Origin: Betaproteobacteria bacterium UBA1934
GTDB lineage: Bacteria; Pseudomonadota; Gammaproteobacteria; Burkholderiales; Rhodocyclaceae
Reading direction: 5' to 3'
NCBI GenBank assembly: GCA_002337055.1
Contig: DDFG01000004.1
Location: 748,382-812,381, forward strand
DNA: 64,000 nucleotides
The position numbers and the translations under genes are program-made. Position 1 is the first letter of the stretch. Each line of letters opens with the position of its first letter. The notes under the pieces are model-generated. The model saw nothing but the letters and a program-made list of their open reading frames with translations. It was not told where the DNA came from and made no database searches. This document shows positions 36,158-44,564 of the stretch, piece by piece.

Positions 36158-36965
36158 CCGCGAATCCTTTCCTGGTTTTCTGGAACCAGGCGAACCCCAT
36201 CCAGGCGATCAAGCCCGAAAACAGGAACAGTTTCGACCACTGTTCCCAATTGGGCGCGCGTCCCCAGAACATCACGGAACGGGCCTGCTCGACGATCAAC
36301 GCCATGGGATTGAGATAGAGCATCTCTTGCAGCGTTTCAGGCAAGGCCGAGGCAGGGTAGAAGATCGGCGTCAAAAACATCAGGGTGGTCACCGCCACGC
36401 CCACGACCTGCACGACATCGCGGAGATACACGCCGAGCGACGCGAAAAACCACGACAAGCCCAGCGCGAGCAAGGCCAGGGGCAGCAGGACGACAGGAAG
36501 CAACAGAATAGTGGGCGACGGCGCACCGAACAGTAGGCCGTAAAAAACCAGCCACACCAGAGCGCTGGCCACGGAATGCACTAACGCCGATCCGAATGCG
36601 ATCATCGGCAATACTTCAAGCGGGAACACCACTTTCTTGACGAAATTGACATTCTGAAGAATGAGGGTAGGCGACCGATTCACCGTTTCCGCAAATAGAT
36701 TGAAAATCAGCAATCCGGCATAGAGAATCAATGCGAACGTCGTTTGCGACTCGTTGGCGACGCCCCAGCGCGCGCGAAATACCACGCTGAATACAAAGGT
36801 ATACACGGCAAGCATCAACAGAGGATGCAAAAACGACCACGCGACGCCCAGGATCGATCCGCGATACCGCCCCAGACTTTCCCGGCGGATCAGGTCCCTG
36901 ATCATCTGACGGTGCCGCCACGCCGATTTAGCGGCTTCCAGGGGAGATACGGAATGCGCCTGCAT
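36147..36965 (-). CDS. wzm: Polysaccharide ABC transporter permease Wzm
   Basis: A 272-residue ABC-2 permease. The amphipathic start (SAWRHRQMIRDLIRRESLGRYRGSILGVAWSFLHPLLMLAVYTFVF) is the usual Wzm/TagG N-terminus, followed by six hydrophobic segments. ATG 36965 was preferred over an upstream TTG. It lies 55 bases downstream of gspE on the same strand, so gspE-wzm-wzt may be one transcript. Confidence 0.92.
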   Translation of the reverse strand: MQAHSVSPLEAAKSAWRHRQMIRDLIRRESLGRYRGSILGVAWSFLHPLLMLAVYTFVFSVVFRARWGVANESQTTFALILYAGLLIFNLFAETVNRSPTLILQNVNFVKKVVFPLEVLPMIAFGSALVHSVASALVWLVFYGLLFGAPSPTILLLPVVLLPLALLALGLSWFFASLGVYLRDVVQVVGVAVTTLMFLTPIFYPASALPETLQEMLYLNPMALIVEQARSVMFWGRAPNWEQWSKLFLFSGLIAWMGFAWFQKTRKGFADVL

Positions 36966-37020
36966 CGCCAAAACAGCCTGATTCAGACAACACGACGCCG
37001 CGATCGAAAGCCGGCAGCCA

Positions 37021-38748
37021 TCATGCGTTCAGGGTATCCCGGTAGTCGACGCCACCGGCCAGCGTATACACCTCTTCCAGACTCGTGACGCCACGCGCCG
37101 CCTTCAACAAGGCATCTTCCCTGAGGGTGCGAAATCCCGTGCCTGCGGCATTCATAAGCGACTCCAACGTGGGCGACGGCTGATTGAGCGCCGCACGAAG
37201 CCGATCGGTCGCCGCCAGCAATTCATAGACGGCAATCCGGCCCCGGTATCCCGTGCCACCACATTGGCTGCATCCGGCCGGTTCCATGAACTGCCAATCC
37301 TCGCGCCTGACGGCGAGCTTCTCCAAGGCCTCCAGAACGGACGTCGGCATCAATTCGGGTGCATGGTGTGGCTTGGCGCACGCCGTGCAAAGCCTTCTCA
37401 CCAGGCGTTGCGCGACCACGCCCCGCACGGTCGCACCCACCAGAAAAGGCTCGACCCCCATGTCGGATAGCCGCAAAAAGGCGGTCGCGGTATCGTTGGT
37501 GTGCAGGGTCGAAAAGACACGATGGCCTGTCAGCGATGCCTGAACCGCGATTCGGGCGGTTTCCACATCACGGATTTCGCCGATCATGATCGTGTCGGGA
37601 TCGTGGCGCAGGATGGAACGAAGTGCGGCCGGGAAGGTAAACCCGATCTCGGGATGAACCTGAAACTGAGTCACCCCCGGAATCTGGTACTCGACCGGAT
37701 CCTCCACCGTCAGCACGCGCTCGTGCGCGGTATCGCAAGCAAGGAGGGTCGCATAGAGCGTGGTGCTCTTGCCCGAACCGGTCGGACCGGTCACCAGAAT
37801 CACGCCATCGGGTTGCGCCATCCAGCTCTTGTACAGTTGCAGGTGGTCGGCCTCGATTCCGATGGTGTTCAGATCGAAGCGCGTTTTCTGCGTGTTGGGC
37901 AGTAATCGCAATACCAGCGACTCGCCTTGCACGCCCGGGATCACCGAAACCCGGACATCGGTGTCGACACCGGAGGTCCGAATCGAAAAGCGGCCATCCT
38001 GGGGCATGCGGCGCTCGGCAATATCGAGCCCCGAGATCAACTTGATCCGGCTGACCACCGCGTCGAAACGTTCACGAGGATACTGCTCCGTTCCCTGTAA
38101 CACACCGTCGATCCGGTAGCGCACCGCAAAGCCGAATTCCTCCGGCTCGATATGTACGTCAGATGCTCGCGTATCGGTCGCCCGCGCCATGACGCCATTG
38201 ACCAGTTCCACCACCGGGGCATCTTCCGCCAGGCGCCTCAAATCGGCCTGCGGCCCTTGGGCGGACTGTATGCGGTAAATCTGCGCGAGGAGGCGCTCCA
38301 GGTCTCTGGCGGCGATCAGGGCATATTCAACACGACGTCCCGGGCAGAGCGTCGATTCGAGCAGCTCTCTCAAACTGGAATCCAGAACATCGCGGGCCGC
38401 GATGGTGACGCTGTCTTCGCCGCTTGCAAAGCCCACGAAAGCATATCGGGTCGCCAGCGCCTGCGAAATCGCGTTTTCTCGATGCCATATCTCAATGGCC
38501 GGCAAGACCGCAGCAAGGTGCGCGTCATCCAGCACCGTCAAGCCGAGTTGCTCGCAGAGCGCTTGCAGGAGCGTTTGCTCCGAGATCAGGCCAAGACGAA
38601 CCAGAATGGCGCCAAGACGTTCGCCAACCGCCTGTTTCTGGCGCTCCAACGCCAGGCTCAGAGCAGCGTCATCGATAACGGAACGGCCAACCAAGATCTG
38701 CCCGAGCAGCATGGAACGACCGGATTGCGGAGAAGCGCTGGACGCCAT
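37021..38748 (-). CDS. gspE: Type II secretion ATPase GspE
   Basis: A 575-residue cytoplasmic ATPase that powers pseudopilus assembly. The N-terminal MshEN/T2SSE_N domain is seen at about residues 12-75. The core has Walker A GPTGSGKST (about 322-330), the Asp box, Walker B region IMIGEIRDVETA, and the His box. The C-terminal zinc-binding tetracysteine is CTACAKPH ... CSQCGGTGYRGR. gspE is separated from the rest of the gsp operon by the secreted-protein gene and its terminator, and has its own TATAAT element (38781-38786). It is followed by wzm-wzt. Confidence 0.9.
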   Translation of the reverse strand: MASSASPQSGRSMLLGQILVGRSVIDDAALSLALERQKQAVGERLGAILVRLGLISEQTLLQALCEQLGLTVLDDAHLAAVLPAIEIWHRENAISQALATRYAFVGFASGEDSVTIAARDVLDSSLRELLESTLCPGRRVEYALIAARDLERLLAQIYRIQSAQGPQADLRRLAEDAPVVELVNGVMARATDTRASDVHIEPEEFGFAVRYRIDGVLQGTEQYPRERFDAVVSRIKLISGLDIAERRMPQDGRFSIRTSGVDTDVRVSVIPGVQGESLVLRLLPNTQKTRFDLNTIGIEADHLQLYKSWMAQPDGVILVTGPTGSGKSTTLYATLLACDTAHERVLTVEDPVEYQIPGVTQFQVHPEIGFTFPAALRSILRHDPDTIMIGEIRDVETARIAVQASLTGHRVFSTLHTNDTATAFLRLSDMGVEPFLVGATVRGVVAQRLVRRLCTACAKPHHAPELMPTSVLEALEKLAVRREDWQFMEPAGCSQCGGTGYRGRIAVYELLAATDRLRAALNQPSPTLESLMNAAGTGFRTLREDALLKAARGVTSLEEVYTLAGGVDYRDTLNA

Positions 38749-38780
38749 ATCAATCGTACGGAGGGCCACCAAAGGCGGGA

Positions 38781-38786
38781 ATTATA
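38781..38786 (-). promoter_or_regulatory. Candidate -10 element for gspE
   Basis: A perfect TATAAT on the minus strand, 33 bases upstream of the gspE ATG and just after the terminator of the preceding gene. The -35 region is poor, so activity may need an activator. Confidence 0.45.
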
Positions 38787-38811
38787 CCCTCTCCGTCAGG
38801 GGCGGACTGAC

Positions 38812-38843
38812 CAAAAAAAAACGGGGAGCTTGCGCTCCCCGTT
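38812..38843 (-). terminator. Rho-independent terminator of the secreted-protein gene
   Basis: Arms ACGGGGAGC (38821-38829) and GCTCCCCGT (38834-38842) with a 4-base loop, extended by A-T pairs. On the minus strand the stem is followed by an uninterrupted run of T, so it ends transcription from 40674 before gspE. Confidence 0.92.
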
Positions 38844-38871
38844 TGACTCTTGCGACTTATCTGTCGGGCAA

Positions 38872-40674
38872 TTACTTGCCGTTCAGGCTGGCTTGAGCGT
38901 CTTGGTCGATGGTTTGATCGACATAAGCGCCGCCGCTAACCGGGACGCGAGTGTCGTTACCTTCGAAATCAACGCCTTGCGAGCTGGAGAACTCCATCAC
39001 CGCGCCGGTCTTCGGGTTGACCAGGTAGTTCTGGACACGCAGCGAAGAGGCTTGCTCGGAGACGATGCGCAGGCGGGCACCGGTACCGGTCGCTTGCGGG
39101 GTCGAGTCGCCATTGGCGGTCGAAGCCGGAGCGTTGATCAGCAGCGCGTCGATCTGCGGCGAGCTCATGTTCTTCGCTTCGCGCGGAGCCAGCGTGGCGA
39201 TCTTGCCGTACGGGCCGTACTTGCCATCAACCTGGATCAACTGAGCCCAGACGTCAACCGTGCGGGATTCGTTGTTGTTGATCAGGCGAATCACGCTTTG
39301 CCAGCCAGCCGGATCCTTGGAGTTGGCGTAGTTGCGAACGTCGATCTTGATGCCGCCACCCAGGGTGTAGAGGTTGCCGTTACAAACGTTGTTTTGTTCG
39401 GCAAAACCATCGCCCACAGCCACTTGCGAAGCCTTGACGATCGTGCCAACTGCCGTGAAGGCAGACAGCGGGATCGCGCCGGTCGCGGCGGCCACGTTGT
39501 AGCAAACATAGACCGGGCCCACGCCGGTGGCGCCAAAGGAGGCGGCAACGGTGGTGTTGGGAACGGTCACGGTCGTGGTGTTGGTGGCGCCGGTAGCAAC
39601 CGTCGAGCCAGCAATCGGGCCAGTAGTACAGTCAGCAGTCGTGCTCAGGAACAGGGACGAACCCGGAGCAAAGCCTTGGCTGGCCGTCACATCAATCTTG
39701 ACGTTGTTCACTTCAACGATACCGTTGGCTTGGTCAGCCGTGGTGTCGTCTTGCAGACCGGCGCCAGCGCCAGCCAGCAGGTACTGGTTAACCAGGTTGG
39801 CGTCGTAGCCGGTGGCGTTCTGCACCAGCGTCAGCTTGCCGAGGTTGGCCAGCGTCGTGGAGACGAAGGACGGCAGGGTGCCGGCAGTGGTCGTGCCCTT
39901 GAAGACCTTGTTCAGGCCAGCCGGGTCAACCTTGGCGTCGCCATTGGAGGCGGCGAAGGAAACCAGCAGGTTGGTCGGGAAGTTCACGATACCGGCACGG
40001 TTGGTCGCGCCAGAGCGGGCATGTTCGTCAGCCACGCCATTGGTGCCATCAACAGCCAACGCAGCCGGGTTGGCCAGCAACTTGAAGTGCTTGAAGTTAA
40101 CGAACAGGCTCTTGTTGTCGGCGCACTTGCCAGCGGTCGTGTAATCCGTCACCAGATCGCCCACCACGGTCTTCAGACCCTTGATCGTTGCCTTGGTGGT
40201 AATCGGAAGAGCGGTGATACCGTTCACGGTGATGATGGGCTGGTCGAGCAGGGACGTCGTCCACGGAGCAACCGGCGCCACCGGCACGCGGATGGTCGCC
40301 CACAGCGTGTTGGTCGCGGTGTCAACACCGATGTTGGACACGGTGAAGTTGGTACCACCTTGACCCGCCAGACCAGCGTTGGTACCGACCGTCGGAGTAA
40401 TGGTGAAGGCGTCAGCCGACGGGGCCGGACCCCAGGCAGCACCGCTCTCGAGCGCGAATTGCACCTGGAATTCCTGAACCTGCACGGTGGCGTTGATGTC
40501 ACCCGCGAAGCGATAGGAAATCGTCGGCGAAACGATGGTTTGAGTGTTGTCGTAAATAACTTCACGCGCGATATTGGTGGAAGATGCGGTGATCTGACCA
40601 GCTTGCGCGGTACCGGCGACGGCGATGCCAGCAATCGCACCCAAGACCAGGCGGGTTAGAAGAGTTTGTTTCAT
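38872..40674 (-). CDS. Secreted Thr/Asn/Ala-rich protein, candidate T2SS substrate or surface-layer-like protein
   Basis: A 600-residue exported protein with signal peptide MKQTLLTRLVLGAIAGIAVA and likely cleavage after AQA. The mature chain is rich in Thr, Ala, Asn, Val and Gly with few charged residues, predicted mostly beta, and has only a few cysteines (KCADN, DCTTG, VCYN, VCNGN). I recognise no enzymatic motif. SD GAGGAAA, a strong promoter with a leader of about 100 bases and a strong terminator suggest abundant production. The gene sits between gspD and gspE, so it is the obvious candidate substrate. Its Thr/Asn-rich stretches (ATNTTTVTVPNTTV) would suit glycosylation; that is inference. 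Confidence 0.85.
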   Translation of the reverse strand: MKQTLLTRLVLGAIAGIAVAGTAQAGQITASSTNIAREVIYDNTQTIVSPTISYRFAGDINATVQVQEFQVQFALESGAAWGPAPSADAFTITPTVGTNAGLAGQGGTNFTVSNIGVDTATNTLWATIRVPVAPVAPWTTSLLDQPIITVNGITALPITTKATIKGLKTVVGDLVTDYTTAGKCADNKSLFVNFKHFKLLANPAALAVDGTNGVADEHARSGATNRAGIVNFPTNLLVSFAASNGDAKVDPAGLNKVFKGTTTAGTLPSFVSTTLANLGKLTLVQNATGYDANLVNQYLLAGAGAGLQDDTTADQANGIVEVNNVKIDVTASQGFAPGSSLFLSTTADCTTGPIAGSTVATGATNTTTVTVPNTTVAASFGATGVGPVYVCYNVAAATGAIPLSAFTAVGTIVKASQVAVGDGFAEQNNVCNGNLYTLGGGIKIDVRNYANSKDPAGWQSVIRLINNNESRTVDVWAQLIQVDGKYGPYGKIATLAPREAKNMSSPQIDALLINAPASTANGDSTPQATGTGARLRIVSEQASSLRVQNYLVNPKTGAVMEFSSSQGVDFEGNDTRVPVSGGAYVDQTIDQDAQASLNGK

Positions 40675-40779
40675 CTTTAAGTTTCCTCTGTACAGAAAAA
40701 AAAGTTACCTGAACCCAAGATATGCGCCAGGCGTCCGAATTGAATCCTGCTCGCACTGCCGCATACCGCAGCACGTGGA

Positions 40780-40807
40780 ACTATACATCACATCTCTTGA
40801 GATTCAA
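40780..40807 (-). promoter_or_regulatory. Sigma70-like promoter of the secreted-protein gene
   Basis: On the minus strand: TTGAAT (40807-40802), 16-base spacer, TATAGT (40785-40780). The spacer contains the dyad ATCTC/GAGAT (40792-40803), a possible operator between -35 and -10. Predicted start near 40773, giving a leader of about 100 bases. Confidence 0.6.
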
Positions 40808-40919
40808 ACCAATCTTCAACAGCACGGCATAAAATACCATAGCGCAACGCAGTCTCGCATAGCTCAAGGAGCTTGGCAAGTACAAAACCCCCTCCCCCAT
40901 TGTGACTGTTGGAATAAAG

Positions 40920-43451
40920 TCATTGTCCCCGCTTGAGCGTTTCGAGCAGTTCCTGCCGCAGGCTGTCGTCCGTGACCGTTTTGCCTCCGGGCGGATTGGG
41001 CCGTTGCGTTCTGGCAGCGGAATTGTCCTTAATTTCTGCGGCCGGCGGCGTGACAGTCGGCGCAGAGACTGTCGCTTCGCGTCGTTCCTGTTGTATTGGA
41101 GCAACAGAACGGGGCGCAACGCTATCAACGCCGTCTTTTTCGGGCAAAGCATAGGTTTTTGAACGCGGCGCAGCGGCACCTTTGTCGCCGATTTTTTCGC
41201 CCGGCGCGGGTTTCGCCGGGGCCGGCTCAGGAGATTTTGCAGAAACCGCAGCCTTGGCCTCATCGGCGGCAGGCGCGGGGGCATTTACGTCGGTTTTGCC
41301 GGGCGTAACACCGCCTTCATTCGACGCTTCCGGCGCGGCCGGCCGGGCTGGCTTCTCCAAGGCAGGCATCGCCCAGGAAAACTGGGAGCGGAAGGCCGAA
41401 GTGATCGCCTGTGCGTCAAAGTCGTCCGAGATAACGTGAGGTGTCAGCAAGACAACCAGTTCCGTACGGTCGACCGTGGCATTGGCGTTGGTCCGGAAAA
41501 GCGCGCCTGCAAAAGGAATGTCTTTCAGATATGGCAGTCCGGCATCGCCGGAGGATCGATTCTCGGAGATCAACCCTCCCAGCAGCGTGGTATTTCCGTC
41601 CGTGAGCGACATTTTCGTCTCGATGCGGCGCGTGGAGATGACGGGCGAACTGTTAACCCCGGTCTCGTTGACCTGGGCCGCGCTGACTTCCTGCGACACT
41701 TCGATATCAACCCGCCCACCCGAGTGGATGACCGGCTTGATTTTGAGAATCATGCCCGTACTGCGGTACTGGATCGTTTGCAGCACGCCCTGGCCGGTCG
41801 TCGTACCGGTGTTGGCATTGCTGATCTGACTGGTGAGGATCGGCACCTCCTGCCCGACCTGAATCGTGGCCGCCTGGCCGTTGAGCGCAACCAGACTGGG
41901 ATTGGACAGAATCCGGATCCGGTTGCTGGAGGCCAGTGCCGTCAGGAGGGCTTGCGGGTTACCCGCGAGGTTGGCGAAATTGAGGCGGAAGGTGCCGGTG
42001 GAGGGCTGTGCTGGCAAACCCACCCCGCCTGACACGCGCACGCCGTGCTTGGTGAATTCGTTGAGCAACCAGTTGAAGCCGAACTGTTCGTTGTCGGAGA
42101 GCCGGACTTCCGCCACCGTAGCCGAAATCAGCACAGAGCGCGCCGGACGATCCAGTTCCTGGAGCAGGCCATAGAGTTGCTGGTATTCGGAGGGCGTTGC
42201 CTTGATGATCAAGCCGTTGGCTGCCGAGTTGACCACGACTTTCTTGTTAACAGTTACACCTGACGCTGCACCCGCACCACCTGTCGCCGCCACTGCAGAG
42301 GAGCCTCCCATAACCTCTTGCAGTGTTTTTGCGAGATCCGAGGCGTCGGTATTACGAACGTAGTAATTGATATAGCCGCCGCTTGTGCCTTGCGGCGTCT
42401 GATCCAGATCTCGCGCCCAACGCAGGGTGTGGTTGAGAATGGTCTGATTGGTGGCAAAAACGATGATCGAATTGATCGGCGCCACCGGGAGCACAAGAAT
42501 CGGGGTCGTCGCACCAGGCTGCTGCGCCACCGCGTACCCTTCGGCCGCCAGCACGTCGGTCAACCGCTTGGCCAGTTCGTCCGCCGACCAGAAGACCGGG
42601 GTCAAACGGGCGCTGACCCGCCCTCGCAGCATGGGTTGGTCGAGCAGCTGAATGGCTTCCATTGCCGCCGATACCGTATCTGATTGCCCGCTCAGCATCA
42701 CTGCATTGCGAGGAGCATCTTCCGTCACCGTCAACCGGTTGGGAAAAAGGTTGCGCAACCAGGTGGTGACCCCCGCCGTCATCGTGTGTTCGAGCTCGAC
42801 GTAATAGAAGACGGGTCTTAGCGACGCGGGAATTTCAGGCTGGGCGCGCCCTCTGCGGATTTCAGGCAGGTATCCCGACTGGTTGGTTTCCGGCACAACG
42901 CGGACCAGCCCCTGAAATTCATTGACGGCCAGACCGTATGACCGCAAGACAGCCTGCGCCGCGGCGGCCAGCTGCGAAGGCGTCTGCGCCTTGCCCGTGC
43001 GCAGACTGACCAGATCGGTTCGCTGCAGAACGGCTGGGTCCATGGAGACGTTGCGTTTAAGCACCACGCCATACACCGCGTTTACGAACTGCGGCAGAGG
43101 CATGCTTTCAAGTGCAACAGCAGCAATGGGTTCTTCTTTTGCATCCGACCTGGTTGGAGCAGGGGGCGGATTGCCAACCGAGGAACGGGCAGGTTCGGGC
43201 ATCTTGGGCGTCTGATAGAAACTCGTGCCGCGCTCTTCCGCCGGTCGATCCTCGGAAAGCGGATCGCGTTGCGAACCGGCCGCCTTGTCCGGCTTGCTCC
43301 AGGGCGTGGGGACAAATTGCTGCTTGGCCACATCCGAATTCGTGGCGACGAGAGCGCAGCCCGACGCAGTCATCGCAAGGGCGACGACCTGGAGCGCAAT
43401 CAGCCCGCGCGGGGTTTTACTTGGCGAGGCTTTTCTTTTTTCGTTTGACAT
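40920..43451 (-). CDS. gspD: Type II secretion secretin GspD, lipoprotein form
   Basis: An 843-residue outer-membrane secretin. The signal sequence ends in TASGC with the lipidated Cys at residue 32, so it should be a lipoprotein like P. aeruginosa HxcQ, a self-piloting secretin. N0/N-type domains follow (about 120-450) with YYVRNTDASDLAKTL, then the secretin core with SNRIRILSNPSLVALNGQAA, VGQEVPILTSQ and ETKMSLTDGNTTLLGGLI. About 170 C-terminal residues after VVLLTPHVISDDF are Pro/Ala/Lys-rich low complexity, where canonical GspD has a short pilotin-binding domain. ATG 43451 lies inside the gspC frame (35-base overlap). Confidence 0.9.
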   Translation of the reverse strand: MSNEKRKASPSKTPRGLIALQVVALAMTASGCALVATNSDVAKQQFVPTPWSKPDKAAGSQRDPLSEDRPAEERGTSFYQTPKMPEPARSSVGNPPPAPTRSDAKEEPIAAVALESMPLPQFVNAVYGVVLKRNVSMDPAVLQRTDLVSLRTGKAQTPSQLAAAAQAVLRSYGLAVNEFQGLVRVVPETNQSGYLPEIRRGRAQPEIPASLRPVFYYVELEHTMTAGVTTWLRNLFPNRLTVTEDAPRNAVMLSGQSDTVSAAMEAIQLLDQPMLRGRVSARLTPVFWSADELAKRLTDVLAAEGYAVAQQPGATTPILVLPVAPINSIIVFATNQTILNHTLRWARDLDQTPQGTSGGYINYYVRNTDASDLAKTLQEVMGGSSAVAATGGAGAASGVTVNKKVVVNSAANGLIIKATPSEYQQLYGLLQELDRPARSVLISATVAEVRLSDNEQFGFNWLLNEFTKHGVRVSGGVGLPAQPSTGTFRLNFANLAGNPQALLTALASSNRIRILSNPSLVALNGQAATIQVGQEVPILTSQISNANTGTTTGQGVLQTIQYRSTGMILKIKPVIHSGGRVDIEVSQEVSAAQVNETGVNSSPVISTRRIETKMSLTDGNTTLLGGLISENRSSGDAGLPYLKDIPFAGALFRTNANATVDRTELVVLLTPHVISDDFDAQAITSAFRSQFSWAMPALEKPARPAAPEASNEGGVTPGKTDVNAPAPAADEAKAAVSAKSPEPAPAKPAPGEKIGDKGAAAPRSKTYALPEKDGVDSVAPRSVAPIQQERREATVSAPTVTPPAAEIKDNSAARTQRPNPPGGKTVTDDSLRQELLETLKRGQ

Positions 43452-43926
43452 CGTTTTCACTTGCAATGAATTGAGTGACCGCGACCTTTTTCCCATTTTC
43501 GTTCATTTCGACAGTGTAGGAATCGGGCAGCACTTTGAGCAATTTGCTTCCGTCGGGCAATTCTTCCCCTTCCTTGACGGCGCGAGGGGTTTCTTTCTCG
43601 ACCGCCACCAGCACGAAGCGGTCTTCGCGCTGAACCATGGTTGCCACGACCGACCAGTTGATCTTCTTTTCTTCCACAGCGCCTTTGGCCGCAACCGGGC
43701 CAAGCGGCTGACCGTTGCGTTGCACTCCCCACACCGGCACCTGCTCGAGCAGCATGACGGCATTGGCGATTCCCGCAGGCGAGGCGAGCACGTCCGGAAC
43801 GTTGGTGGAAGCCTGACGGCGAACACCGACCAGCACCTGCTCGGGCAACGGCCAAACGGCGGCGAGCAGCGCCGCCGCCAGCCATACCAGCGCGATGCCC
43901 ACCACAATGCGACGTTGGGGCATCAT
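43417..43926 (-). CDS. GspC-like type II secretion protein lacking a PDZ domain
   Basis: A 169-residue inner-membrane protein: one N-terminal helix (VVGIALVWLAAALLAAVW), a linker, then a beta-rich periplasmic domain (NWSVVATMVQREDRFVLVAVE ... GSKLLKVLPDSYTVEMNENGKK) resembling the GspC homology region that contacts the secretin. It ends in a Lys-rich tail with no room for the C-terminal PDZ or coiled coil of classical GspC. It sits between gspM and gspD and overlaps both. PilP-like proteins are the alternative family, so the assignment is by position and fold pattern. Confidence 0.7.
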   Translation of the reverse strand: MMPQRRIVVGIALVWLAAALLAAVWPLPEQVLVGVRRQASTNVPDVLASPAGIANAVMLLEQVPVWGVQRNGQPLGPVAAKGAVEEKKINWSVVATMVQREDRFVLVAVEKETPRAVKEGEELPDGSKLLKVLPDSYTVEMNENGKKVAVTQFIASENDVKRKKKSLAK

Positions 43927-44564
43927 TGGACACTCCCGGCGGCGTGAGGATGGGCGACGCGCATCAGCACGAAGAGCGTAAATTCGGCACGTCGTTCACG
44001 ACGATTTACAGACAGGGATTCGATTCCGCCCAATGCGTTGCCGCCTTCGATTTCGGCGAGCACCTTTTCGAGCGCGGCTGGCGAGAAATTCATCCGCACG
44101 CTTGCACGGAACTCGCGCAGATCGGGCGCGCCGCCTTTTGTCGCCGGGTTCGTTTCCAAGGGATCCCGACCCCCTGGCAACGCCACCCCTGACAACGTAA
44201 GGTTGGCGCCGGTCGCGCCGGATCGTTTCAACACGTCCTCAATCCACTCTTTGAGCCGGGCCTGACCCACGGCCTCGGAAGGCACCGACCAAAGCCGCTC
44301 TTCAACTGCTTGCCTCACCTCCGAAAGGCCGGCAAGGTGTTTCTCCAAATCTGCCTGATGTCGGACGCGGGATCGCAATTCGGCCACATCGCCCTGCAAT
44401 TTCTGGAGCGCCTTTTGCTGCCCGGACAGATGGTCGCCCCAGCGCATCCCGCCCTCGACGACCAGTATCGCCAGTATGGCCAGCGCGCCCCACTGCAAAC
44501 GGCGATTCGCCCGAAGTTCGCGCCAGCCGTTATAGATGGCCGTTTTCAGTTGCAGCCGCATCAT
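43923..44564 (-). CDS. GspM/PilO-like type II secretion protein
   Basis: A 213-residue bitopic inner-membrane protein: short cytoplasmic start, one helix (WGALAILAILVVEGGM, about residues 25-40), coiled coil (about 48-90), then a ferredoxin-like periplasmic domain (FRASVRMNFSPAALEKVLAEIE) as in GspM/PilO. It overlaps the gspL-like gene by four bases upstream and the gspC-like gene by four bases downstream. GspM and GspL together anchor the GspE ATPase at the membrane. Confidence 0.78.
   Translation of the reverse strand: MMRLQLKTAIYNGWRELRANRRLQWGALAILAILVVEGGMRWGDHLSGQQKALQKLQGDVAELRSRVRHQADLEKHLAGLSEVRQAVEERLWSVPSEAVGQARLKEWIEDVLKRSGATGANLTLSGVALPGGRDPLETNPATKGGAPDLREFRASVRMNFSPAALEKVLAEIEGGNALGGIESLSVNRRERRAEFTLFVLMRVAHPHAAGSVQ

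Noticed and set aside
38152..40659. Plus-strand open frame of 835 codons opposite gspE and the secreted protein
   Set aside because: It runs through a strong minus-strand terminator and promoter-linked gene, has no SD or recognisable domain, and its composition is that of an antisense frame.
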